Positions 1 to 6,567 of a stretch of DNA of 9,119 nucleotides are shown here, in pieces. Location of the stretch: contig WLHW01000051.1 of the NCBI GenBank assembly GCA_009702525.1, positions 1 through 9,119 on the forward strand, in the 5' to 3' direction. The notes beneath the pieces are model-generated. The model was not told the origin of the DNA and made no database searches. It saw only the letters and a list, made by a program, of their open reading frames with translations. The stretch's first letter is position 1; every line of letters starts with the position of its first letter. The DNA is from Actinomycetota bacterium (GTDB lineage: Bacteria > Actinomycetota > Actinomycetes > Nanopelagicales > Nanopelagicaceae). The position numbers and the translations under genes were made by a program.

Positions 1-85
1 CACCCATATCTTGGAGCTTTGCAAGAACTTCCTTGCTCTCCATACCGAGTTGTTTTGCTAACTCGTGTACGCGGACCTTTGACAC
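1..85 (-). CDS. infB: Translation initiation factor IF-2, N-terminal fragment (5' end of gene only)
   Basis: Only the first 28 codons are in the window; the gene continues past base 1. It starts with GTG at 85-83 and reads VSKVRVHELAKQLGMES, followed by a KEVLAKLQ segment. This is the small helical N-terminal IF-2 domain that opens bacterial IF-2 proteins, and the KVRVHELAK opening is typical of actinobacterial ones. IF-2 is the GTPase that places initiator fMet-tRNA in the ribosomal P site and promotes subunit joining; its G domain lies outside the window. The GTG is chosen because an AGGGG Shine-Dalgarno sits 5 bases upstream and because the protein family begins at this residue. The position downstream of rimP and nusA is the conserved one and supports the call. 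Confidence 0.93.
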   Translation of the reverse strand, partial: MSKVRVHELAKQLGMESKEVLAKLQDMG

Positions 86-90
86 ATTTT

Positions 91-95
91 CCCCT
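91..95 (-). promoter_or_regulatory. Shine-Dalgarno of infB
   Basis: On the minus strand AGGGG lies 5 bases before the GTG at 85-83. It is the clearest ribosome binding site in the window and settles the GTG start. A predicted RNA hairpin (101-128) ends 5 bases upstream of it. Confidence 0.75.
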
Positions 96-100
96 GTCTT

Positions 101-128
101 GGCCCGCAATGTTTTTCACATGCAAGCC
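101..128 (-). promoter_or_regulatory. Predicted RNA hairpin just upstream of the infB ribosome binding site
   Basis: In the minus-strand transcript GGCUUGCAUGU can pair with ACAUUGCGGGCC around a GAAAA loop. This gives about 11 pairs, two of them G-U, with one bulged U. The stem ends 5 bases before the AGGGG of infB. No U-tract follows, so it does not look like an intrinsic terminator. A role in infB translation, in mRNA processing between nusA and infB, or no role at all are all possible. Pairing was done by eye and no energy was calculated. Confidence 0.4.
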
Positions 129-168
129 CTAGTTGTACGACCTCATAGTGCTAGCGAGCTCATGTGAG

Positions 169-186
169 TTTCATATCTTTCATATC
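169..186. repeat. 9-bp perfect tandem duplication
   Basis: The plus strand reads TTTCATATC twice back to back (169-177 and 178-186), or GATATGAAA twice on the transcribed strand. It lies between the two hairpins of the nusA-infB spacer. Two copies of so short a unit may be chance or replication slippage; no function is implied. Confidence 0.6.
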
Positions 187-207
187 CATTTCGTTAAAAG
201 TGCAGGG

Positions 208-231
208 GGCCATCGTATCCAATGATGGGCC
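208..231 (-). promoter_or_regulatory. Possible RNA hairpin just after the nusA stop
   Basis: The transcribed strand reads GGCCCATC, nine bases, then GATGGCC, which can form seven base pairs with one bulged C. It starts 3 bases after the nusA TGA. The next run of T (TTTT) begins about 10 bases past the stem, too far for a standard intrinsic terminator. It could be a weak attenuator, a 3'-end stabiliser or incidental. Pairing was done by eye. Confidence 0.3.
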
Positions 232-234
232 AGT

Positions 235-1206
235 TCACATAATGGGGTTATCTGGGTGAATGTCGATGCGCCAGCCAGTTAAACGTGCGGCTAAACGTGC
301 ATTTTGTCCATCTTTACCGATAGCCAACGAGAGTTGATAGTCAGGGACAATCACTTTGGCCGAGCGAGATGTTAGATCAACGATTTCTACCGATGACACC
401 TTTGCTGGAGCCAAAGCATGTGCGATGAAAGTCGCAGGGTTTTCAGACCAGTCGACGATGTCGATTTTCTCGCCATGAAGCTCATCCATTACTGCGCGTG
501 CGCGCGAGCCCATAGGTCCAATCAATGAACCTTTAGGGCTTACGCCTGCGCGGTGAGATTTAACTGCAACTTTAGTTCGATGACCCGCTTCACGTGCAAC
601 TGCCATGATTTCAACGATGCGATCATTTATTTCCGGAACTTCAAATGCGAATAACTGCTTAACGAGGGCAGGGTGACTGCGCGATAACATAATTTCAGGA
701 CCTTTAAGTCCTTGCTTTACTTCAACAACGAAACATTTAATGCGATCTCCGTGGTTGTAGACCTCGCCCGGTACTTGTTCCTGAGGTGGAATACGGCCTT
801 CGGTACGACCCAAATTGACATTAATCATCTTAGGATCACGTCCTTGCTGAACAACGCCTGAGATTACATCTCCTACGTTGCCAGTAAATTCTCCAACTAT
901 CGATGCATCATTTGTTTCACGCATCTTTAACTTAATGATCTGTCGTGCTGTGGAAGTAGCAACTCGTGAAAAACCATCAGGCATATCTGCCTCATCGCCT
1001 ACTTTTTCACCAAGTTCATTGAACTGTGGAATCAATATTTGAATCTCACCAGTGTCACGGTCTAAATGTGCACGAGCATGACGCTTTGCCTCATCAGTTT
1101 GGTTGTACGCGGTAAGTACACCGATTTCAATCCCCTGAATCAACTGCTCTAGTGGAATCCCTTTTTCAGTTGTCAGCGCTACGAGTGCGCTCATCTCGAC
1201 ATGCAT
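235..1206 (-). CDS. nusA: Transcription termination/antitermination factor NusA
   Basis: NusA binds the RNA polymerase flap and nascent RNA and controls pausing, termination and antitermination. The 323 residues hold the N-terminal polymerase-binding domain (about 1-105), an S1 domain (about 110-178), KH1 (about 205-270, with a GPMG loop at 230-233) and KH2 (about 275-318, with GKDG at 297-300 followed by QNARLAARLTGWRIDI). The protein ends just after KH2, so it lacks the acidic C-terminal repeats of E. coli NusA, as is usual in actinobacteria. The ATG at 1206-1204 directly follows the rimP stop (TAAATG), so translation is probably coupled. This start is preferred to Met5 because the MHVEMSAL opening lines up with the MNIDMAAL-type start I recall for mycobacterial NusA. 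No key residue appears to be missing. Confidence 0.97.
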   Translation of the reverse strand: MHVEMSALVALTTEKGIPLEQLIQGIEIGVLTAYNQTDEAKRHARAHLDRDTGEIQILIPQFNELGEKVGDEADMPDGFSRVATSTARQIIKLKMRETNDASIVGEFTGNVGDVISGVVQQGRDPKMINVNLGRTEGRIPPQEQVPGEVYNHGDRIKCFVVEVKQGLKGPEIMLSRSHPALVKQLFAFEVPEINDRIVEIMAVAREAGHRTKVAVKSHRAGVSPKGSLIGPMGSRARAVMDELHGEKIDIVDWSENPATFIAHALAPAKVSSVEIVDLTSRSAKVIVPDYQLSLAIGKDGQNARLAARLTGWRIDIHPDNPIM

Positions 1207-1677
1207 TTACTCTTCATCCTTACGGTTGAATTCAACTTCAGCGTGTGCACGTTTGATGTCAGCTAAAACTACGATGTGCGTCTTCATGCGCCCTTTGATA
1301 TTTTCTACAAATGTCGCATCGTCCTCGCGCAACTCAGTCAAGCGAGCGGTTAACGTGGTTCCATCATTAAAAGTTGATGTAATAATTCGGGTTAGATTCT
1401 TCTCCCAATGGCGGCGCTTTGTAATTGGCCGATCTACACCTGGCGAAGTAACTTCTAAAGTGAAAGCTCCATCTATCAACGCTGTCTCATCTAGGAGTTC
1501 AGAGATTAAGCGCGAAACAACGGTAACTTCATCTAGATTCAGAGGTTTATGGCCATCAACTACGCAGGTAATGATGCGGTGATTGCCTGGGTTTGTAGGA
1601 ACTACTTCCTCAAGGAAAAATCCGGCGCCCTCTACTGCGGGCGTCAGAAGCTCAGTCAGTGAATCTTTTAAAGTCAT
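1207..1677 (-). CDS. rimP: Ribosome maturation factor RimP
   Basis: RimP assists late maturation of the 30S ribosomal subunit. The 156-residue protein has the usual length and two-part build: an N-terminal alpha/beta domain (about 1-85) and a C-terminal SH3-like barrel (about 88-148). The family hallmark FTLEVTSPGVDRPI lies at 72-85, followed by the RHWEKN segment. The acidic tail ends in KDEE. ATG at 1677 gives the expected N-terminus; upstream is only a weak purine stretch (AAGAAAG, about 9 bases away). It is the first gene of the rimP-nusA-infB group, and a good sigma-70-like promoter lies just upstream inside the end of the permease gene. The TAA abuts the nusA ATG. Confidence 0.95.
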   Translation of the reverse strand: MTLKDSLTELLTPAVEGAGFFLEEVVPTNPGNHRIITCVVDGHKPLNLDEVTVVSRLISELLDETALIDGAFTLEVTSPGVDRPITKRRHWEKNLTRIITSTFNDGTTLTARLTELREDDATFVENIKGRMKTHIVVLADIKRAHAEVEFNRKDEE

Positions 1678-1710
1678 GTGCCGCTACTTTCTTATTAAGT
1701 TGTAGCCATA

Positions 1711-1740
1711 ATTGTAACTAAAAACTTTGGAAAGTCACAA
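1711..1740 (-). promoter_or_regulatory. Predicted housekeeping promoter for rimP-nusA-infB
   Basis: On the minus strand TTGTGA (1740-1735) is followed after 18 bases by TACAAT (1716-1711). These are four of six and five of six matches to TTGACA and TATAAT. Transcription would start near 1704, leaving a leader of about 25 bases before the rimP ATG. The -35 box and spacer overlap the last codons of the permease gene, and the -10 begins 2 bases after its TAG begins. The site would let the operon be expressed independently of upstream genes. It is a motif match only. Confidence 0.5.
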
Positions 1741-2500
1741 TTCCCACTTTAATAATCAGCGCGACGGTAACAAGTAGAAAAACCTTACGAACAAGTGTAG
1801 ATCCGCCCTTAATCGCCAAGCGCGAACCAATGATTGCGCCACCTATGTTGGCTACCCCTAGGGCTAAGCCGATCTGCCAAATAATAGCGCCATGAAAGCC
1901 AAAAACGAGAAGTGCGCCAACATTGGTTGCGACATTTACTACTTTGGCAATTGCAGATGCGGTTATAAATGCATAACCAAGTGATGCAACAAGAACCAGC
2001 ATTAAAAATGAACCTGTGCCTGGTCCAAAGATTCCATCATAAAATCCAATACCTAAGCCGGCGAGGATACAGATATGAACTCTACGTTGTGAATGATGCT
2101 TAAGAAGTTCAATCTTTCCTAAATCTGGTTTTAACCATGTATAAATCGCAACACAAACCAAAAGGACCAGGACTATCGGGCGCATACTCGATGTTGGGAT
2201 ACGTGATGCCAACATCGCCCCACCTGCTGAACCGATAAATGCAGGCAGCGCCATAGCTAGAAGAATCGAACGATCAGGTTTAATCTGCCTGCGATAGAGC
2301 GCAGCGGCACTTGTTGTACCAAAGACTGCCGCAAACTTATTAGTTCCAAGAACTGTCACTGTGTCGGTCTTTGGTAAACCAATAAGAAGGGCAGGTAGCT
2401 GAATCAAGCCTCCCCCACCTGCGATCGAATCCACGAATCCAGCGAAGAAAGAAGCTGCTAACAGAAATAGCGCAGTGGTGATTCCTAAATCTAAAAACAC
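1718..2500 (-). CDS. TSUP family (TauE/SafE, YfcA-like) membrane permease
   Basis: This is a 260-residue, very hydrophobic inner-membrane protein with about seven or eight predicted membrane segments. The TSUP signature occurs in both halves, reflecting the family's internal duplication: GFVDSIAGGGGLIQLPALL at 21-39 and GFYDGIFGPGTGSFLML at 152-168. The first motif and the LGTNKF segment (51-56) resemble E. coli YfcA most. Family members export or import small anions, often sulfur compounds such as sulfite, sulfoacetate or thiosulfate, or organic acids; the substrate here cannot be told. The start is GTG at 2500, three bases after the proS stop, so expression is probably coupled to proS. No strong Shine-Dalgarno is visible. 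The gene sits between proS and rimP, where it is not part of the classic cluster. No neighbour suggests a sulfur pathway. Confidence 0.9.
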   Translation of the reverse strand: MFLDLGITTALFLLAASFFAGFVDSIAGGGGLIQLPALLIGLPKTDTVTVLGTNKFAAVFGTTSAAALYRRQIKPDRSILLAMALPAFIGSAGGAMLASRIPTSSMRPIVLVLLVCVAIYTWLKPDLGKIELLKHHSQRRVHICILAGLGIGFYDGIFGPGTGSFLMLVLVASLGYAFITASAIAKVVNVATNVGALLVFGFHGAIIWQIGLALGVANIGGAIIGSRLAIKGGSTLVRKVFLLVTVALIIKVGIVTFQSF

Positions 2501-2503
2501 GGT

Positions 2504-4228
2504 TTACTTCAGAAGTTCAGTTATCGTCGCAACTGCTTGGCCAAGTGCAACTTCTTGCTTGTCGCCACTTCGACGAACTCGGACTTCGACATTTCCATCG
2601 GCTAGCGCCTTGCCAACAACGACAATAATTGGATTTCCAATTAACTCGGCGTCTTTGAACTTAACTCCAGCACTAGCCTCGCGCCGATCATCGAGCATTA
2701 CGCTAATTCCTATCGCTTCTAAATCCTCACCTAGCTTAAGTGCGGTATCAAAAGGCAGATCCTCTTTGCCTGTAGCCACGATATGTACCTTGGCTGGGGC
2801 TATTTCAACTGGCCAATTCAAACCGATTGCATCACTTGTTTGTTCGGCGATAGCCGCAACTGCACGTGAAACACCAATTCCGTACGAGCCCATCGTGACA
2901 ACTTGTGACTTTCCATTGTTATCTAGCACCGTTAAATCTAAAGCTTGTGCATACTTTTGGCCTAGTTGAAAGATATGGCCGATTTCGATGGCACGATCGA
3001 TAATAACGTCGGTATTGCATTCGGGGCACGCATCGCCCGCACGGACTTCGGCAGCTTCTATATATGCATCAGGAGTGAAGTCGCGACCGTTAACAACAAA
3101 GCGTGCATGGCGATCCTTTTTATTTGCTCCACTTATCCAAGATGTTCCAGGCGCTACACGAGGATCTGCGTAAACGGTAATTCCAGATTTAGCGGCATCC
3201 TGTGGCCCGATATATCCCTTTACAAGCTGTGGATGTTTAGCAAAATCTGCTTCTTCAAATACACGGAGCTCATGTACTCCACCTAAGTTTTCTTGTAAAC
3301 GTTTTAAGTCAACTTCTCGATCTCCAGGCACTAAAACCGCAAGTGGTTTGCCATCGGCAACTAACATAATATTTTTTAAGGTATCTGCAGCCGTATGCCC
3401 AACACCATACTTTTCATTCATTATTGCAACAAGTGAGTCAATTGTTGGTGTATTTGGGGTATCTAACTCTTCCAGTGCTGGAACTCCCGAAGGATCACCG
3501 GCAGGAACTTTTGTCACCATAGCTTCAACATTTGCAGCATATCCACACGATGGACATAAGACATAGGTATCTTCACCAGTCTCACATGGAGCTAAAAACT
3601 CTTCAGATTTAGAGCCACCCATCGCACCTGAAACAGCCTTCACAATGTTGTACTTCATTCCTAATCGATTAAAGCAACTGATATAGGCATCGCGGTGTTT
3701 TTGATATGACACTTCTAAGCCAGCGTCATCGATATCAAATGAGTATGAGTCCTTCATAACGAACTCACGGCCGCGAATAATTCCACTTCGTGGGCGTGCT
3801 TCATCGCGATACTTGGTCTGGATCTGATAAATCGATAGTGGTAAATCTTTATAGGAGGAGTACTCACTCTTAACCATTAAAGTAAACATCTCTTCGTGAG
3901 TTGGGCCGAGAAGATAGTCTCCGCCTTTGCGATCTTGAAGACGGAATAGTGAAGGACCGTACTCATCCCAACGATTCGTTGTTTCATAAGCCTCGCGCGG
4001 CAAAAGTGCAGGAAAATGCACCTCTTGAAATCCGGCTTGATCCATCTCTTGGCGAACTACGTTTTCGATGTTGCGAAGAGTAATTACTCCCAAAGGTAGC
4101 CACGAATAAATACCAGCGGCAATTCGGCGAATGTAGCCCGCACGAACAAGAAGTCTATGACTCGTAACTTCAGCATCAGCTGGGTCATCACGTAACGTAC
4201 GCAAAAAGAGCGTAGACATTTTCAACAT
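2504..4228 (-). CDS. proS: Prolyl-tRNA synthetase, bacterial type with editing domain
   Basis: This class II aminoacyl-tRNA synthetase charges tRNA-Pro with proline. All parts of a full-length bacterial enzyme are present in 574 residues: motif 1 (about 39-77), motif 2 with RDEARPRSG (141-149) and FVMKDSYSFD (156-165), the inserted INS editing domain that clears Ala-tRNA-Pro (about 225-400), motif 3 GSYGIGVSR (447-455) and the anticodon-binding domain (about 475-574). In the INS domain the ADTLKN segment carries Lys285, which I equate with the editing lysine of E. coli. CPSC (225-228) and CPEC (401-404) flank the INS domain and could bind zinc. ATG at 4228 is taken because TAGG lies 8 bases upstream; ATG at 4219 (MSTLFLRTLRDDP) is an equally plausible start. 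It follows ispG by 9 bp and precedes the permease by 3 bp. Confidence 0.97.
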   Translation of the reverse strand: MLKMSTLFLRTLRDDPADAEVTSHRLLVRAGYIRRIAAGIYSWLPLGVITLRNIENVVRQEMDQAGFQEVHFPALLPREAYETTNRWDEYGPSLFRLQDRKGGDYLLGPTHEEMFTLMVKSEYSSYKDLPLSIYQIQTKYRDEARPRSGIIRGREFVMKDSYSFDIDDAGLEVSYQKHRDAYISCFNRLGMKYNIVKAVSGAMGGSKSEEFLAPCETGEDTYVLCPSCGYAANVEAMVTKVPAGDPSGVPALEELDTPNTPTIDSLVAIMNEKYGVGHTAADTLKNIMLVADGKPLAVLVPGDREVDLKRLQENLGGVHELRVFEEADFAKHPQLVKGYIGPQDAAKSGITVYADPRVAPGTSWISGANKKDRHARFVVNGRDFTPDAYIEAAEVRAGDACPECNTDVIIDRAIEIGHIFQLGQKYAQALDLTVLDNNGKSQVVTMGSYGIGVSRAVAAIAEQTSDAIGLNWPVEIAPAKVHIVATGKEDLPFDTALKLGEDLEAIGISVMLDDRREASAGVKFKDAELIGNPIIVVVGKALADGNVEVRVRRSGDKQEVALGQAVATITELLK

Positions 4229-4237
4229 GAGCCGAGC

Positions 4238-5389
4238 CTATCCAACATCAACAGTTGGTTGACCCGAAGCAACGCCTGCCGCTTCCATTTCTTCGGCCAA
4301 ACGCATCGCTTCTTCAATCAGAGTCTCAACAATCATGGCTTCAGGAACTGTCTTGATGACTTCACCCTTAACAAAAATCTGACCTTTGCCATTTCCTGAT
4401 GCAACTCCTAGATCGGCCTCACGGGCCTCTCCGGGACCGTTTACAACACAGCCCATGACTGCAACGCGAAGTGGAACAGTCATACCTTCAAGTCCTGCCT
4501 GAACTTTTTCAGCCAAGGTATAGACGTCAACTTGGGCACGCCCACATGAAGGACATGAAACGATTTCAAGTTTGCGTTGACGTAAATTCAATGATTCCAA
4601 AATAGAGATACCAACTTTTACTTCTTCGACAGGTGGCGCTGATAATGAGACACGAATAGTGTCGCCGATACCTTCTGCCAAAAGAATTCCAAATGCTGTT
4701 GCAGATTTAATAGTTCCTTGAAAAATCGGTCCGGCCTCAGTTACACCAAGATGTAATGGATAATCACACTGCGCTGCTAATAATCGATACGCCTTAACCA
4801 TTGTGACTGGGTCATGATGCTTAACTGAAATCTTAATATCAGAGAAACCATGTTCTTCAAAAAGTGAGGCTTCCCATAACGCAGATTCAGCTAGCGCCTC
4901 TGGTGTTGCTTTTCCATATTTTGCGAGGAGACGTGGATCGAGAGATCCCGCATTAACACCGATACGGATCGGAACTCCGGCATCGCCAGCGGCCTTAGCT
5001 ACCTCTTTAACTTTGTCGTCGAACTGCTTAATGTTTCCAGGATTAACGCGCACTGCCGCACATCCGGCATCGATAGCTGCAAAAATATATTTTGGTTGAA
5101 AGTGAATATCTGCGATTACAGGAATCTGTGATTTCTTTGCGATCTGCGCAAGTGCATCGGCATCATCCTGACTTGGAACTGCCACGCGAACAATTTGGCA
5201 TCCTGCTGCAGTTAATTCAGCGATTTGCTGCAAGGTTGCATTCACATCCGATGTCAGCGTTGTACACATAGATTGCACGCTCACAGGTGAGTCGCTGCCT
5301 ACTCCAACTTTTCCCACCATCATCTGTCTGGTCTTGCGACGTGGAGCCAGTGTTGGCGCTGGTGCGCTTGGGATACCTAAATCAACCAT
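4238..5389 (-). CDS. ispG: 4-hydroxy-3-methylbut-2-enyl diphosphate synthase (IspG/GcpE)
   Basis: IspG is the [4Fe-4S] enzyme of the MEP pathway that reductively opens 2-C-methylerythritol 2,4-cyclodiphosphate to HMBPP. The 383-residue protein has the two-domain bacterial form without the plant or Chlamydia insert. A TIM-barrel part (about 20-270) includes VQSMCTT (38-44), PVIADIHFQPKYIFAAIDAG (90-109) and RVNPGNI (114-120). The C-terminal cluster domain carries the expected ligands Cys279 and Cys282 (CPSCG), Cys314 (GCVVNGPGE) and Glu321. The N-terminus ending in LAPRRKTRQ is of actinobacterial type and supports ATG at 5389. No strong Shine-Dalgarno is seen in the 32-bp gap after the protease gene. 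It shares the cluster with dxr, the second committed gene of the same pathway in this window. Confidence 0.97.
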   Translation of the reverse strand: MVDLGIPSAPAPTLAPRRKTRQMMVGKVGVGSDSPVSVQSMCTTLTSDVNATLQQIAELTAAGCQIVRVAVPSQDDADALAQIAKKSQIPVIADIHFQPKYIFAAIDAGCAAVRVNPGNIKQFDDKVKEVAKAAGDAGVPIRIGVNAGSLDPRLLAKYGKATPEALAESALWEASLFEEHGFSDIKISVKHHDPVTMVKAYRLLAAQCDYPLHLGVTEAGPIFQGTIKSATAFGILLAEGIGDTIRVSLSAPPVEEVKVGISILESLNLRQRKLEIVSCPSCGRAQVDVYTLAEKVQAGLEGMTVPLRVAVMGCVVNGPGEAREADLGVASGNGKGQIFVKGEVIKTVPEAMIVETLIEEAMRLAEEMEAAGVASGQPTVDVG

Positions 5390-5421
5390 GTGGCTATTCT
5401 GCCGTATTAGTAGCGGTTGCG

Positions 5422-6567
5422 CTAAAGATTTAGAAGAACTGGATTGACTATGTCGGCTACAAGTAGCAGTGCAGTGAGCGCTGCCAAAATCACAAAGACC
5501 ACCATCGTGATTGGGGTAAGGGATGTCACATCGATTGCGGCAGGGCGCGCACGTCCACGCAAACGGGCCAGGAACGCACGAATTTCATCGGCGATCGCCA
5601 CCGCCATATGTCCACCATCGAGTGGCAAAAGCGGCAGAAGGTTAAATATGCCAACAAAAATATTCAGACTTGCGATGATTAATATGAAGGTCGCAACACG
5701 TTCTTTGAGCGAAAGTTTCGCGCTACTTAACGCTTCTCCAGAAACACGTGCAACTCCAACAACTCCCACTAATCCATTGGGATCTCGCTCATCGCCGTTA
5801 ACGGTTTGACCCCACAAAGCTGGCACTTTAGAGGGAAGTTTCACAAGCGATGCAACACTCTGTTTCAATAGTTCTCGTGAAACAAGGCCCGCGTTCTTAA
5901 CTGACGTTATAAAGCCAGCTCGCTTGAGACCGACTTTGCTCATGATTCCTAAAATGTAACGATCTTTTCCGTCAACGGTTTCGCGTGTGGCAGATGCCCG
6001 GATTACTAAGTCTTGTCCATTGCGTTTGATACCTAGCGTTAATTCTTTGCCCTGAGAGTTTCTAATTATTAAAACATCGGTAGCCCAATCACGGACTTTC
6101 ATTCCATTAATCGAAGTGATTTCATCGCCAACAGCGATGCCAGCGCTTTGAGCCGATGAGCCCTTTACGACTTCACTTACTACTGGAAGTAGTTGGCTAG
6201 TTCCAATCCCAACAAAAAGCACAAACAGTAAGAGGTATCCCAGAACAAAATGTAAAAATGAACCAGCTCCTAAGACAACAAGTTTTCGCCCCGATGATGC
6301 GCTATAAAAGGCGCGATCCTCTTCGCCCTCGCTCATGAGATCTCCGGGCGTCATTCCTTCAATCTTGCAATAACCTCCGGCGGGAATGGCTTTTAAACCA
6401 AATTCAGTCTCACCGCGACGGGTTGACCAAATCTTCTGACCAAAACCCAAGAAAAACTCCGAGACTTTCATACCAAAGCGTTTTGCCATAATGAAATGGC
6501 CAAACTCATGCAGCATCACTGAGAGGAGCAGCGCAACGACAAAGGCGAGGAATCCGAGAATCTGCAT
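5422..6567 (-). CDS. rseP: Site-2 intramembrane zinc metalloprotease, RseP/Rip1 family
   Basis: This 381-residue membrane protease belongs to the M50B family that cuts substrates within the membrane, such as anti-sigma factors; Rip1 of Mycobacterium is the likely counterpart because it has the same gene neighbours. The zinc motif HEFGH lies in the first membrane helix (His20, Glu21, His24), and the third ligand motif LDGGH at 316-320 gives Asp317. GGYCKIEG (64-71) is a further family signature. One PDZ domain spans about 125-190. Membrane segments are at about 1-26, 96-125, 291-313 and 352-376. ATG at 6567 overlaps the dxr stop by one base (TAATG), with no clear Shine-Dalgarno, so translation should be coupled to dxr. 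No sigma/anti-sigma pair is in the window, so its substrate is unknown. Confidence 0.95.
   Translation of the reverse strand: MQILGFLAFVVALLLSVMLHEFGHFIMAKRFGMKVSEFFLGFGQKIWSTRRGETEFGLKAIPAGGYCKIEGMTPGDLMSEGEEDRAFYSASSGRKLVVLGAGSFLHFVLGYLLLFVLFVGIGTSQLLPVVSEVVKGSSAQSAGIAVGDEITSINGMKVRDWATDVLIIRNSQGKELTLGIKRNGQDLVIRASATRETVDGKDRYILGIMSKVGLKRAGFITSVKNAGLVSRELLKQSVASLVKLPSKVPALWGQTVNGDERDPNGLVGVVGVARVSGEALSSAKLSLKERVATFILIIASLNIFVGIFNLLPLLPLDGGHMAVAIADEIRAFLARLRGRARPAAIDVTSLTPITMVVFVILAALTALLLVADIVNPVLLNL

Larger units (their letters stand above)
86..234. other. nusA-infB spacer without ylxR
   Basis: This 149-bp gap separates the nusA stop from the infB start. Many bacteria, including most actinobacteria I know, carry ylxR (about 80-100 codons) here. 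Six-frame reading shows no ORF with the YlxR cysteine and arginine motif, and the gap is too short for the gene. It holds two possible hairpins (101-128 and 208-231), a 9-bp tandem duplication (169-186) and the infB Shine-Dalgarno. Confidence 0.7.

Noticed and set aside
45..150. A short minus-strand frame across the nusA-infB spacer with two cysteines near CGPRQG, considered as a ylxR remnant.
   Set aside because: It overlaps the infB start in another frame, has no start codon or ribosome site, and lacks the YlxR cysteine-arginine motif and length. The resemblance is too slight.
160..213. A 17-codon minus-strand ORF beginning ATGGCCCCC, considered as a leader peptide for infB.
   Set aside because: It has no clear Shine-Dalgarno and no run of regulatory codons, and it begins within a possible hairpin. 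A short ORF like this is expected by chance.
1226..1582. Plus-strand ORFs of 60-164 codons opposite rimP, the permease and proS, dxr and others (for example 1226-1582, 2475-2969, 7357-7746).
   Set aside because: Each lies opposite a well-supported conserved gene, has a low-complexity serine- and threonine-rich or arginine-rich translation typical of antisense shadows, and shows no recognisable domain.
2504..4228. The paired CPSC and CPEC motifs around the ProRS editing domain, considered as an unusual zinc module.
   Set aside because: Similar cysteine pairs occur in many bacterial ProRS proteins of this type, so this is ordinary variation and was only noted in the gene entry.
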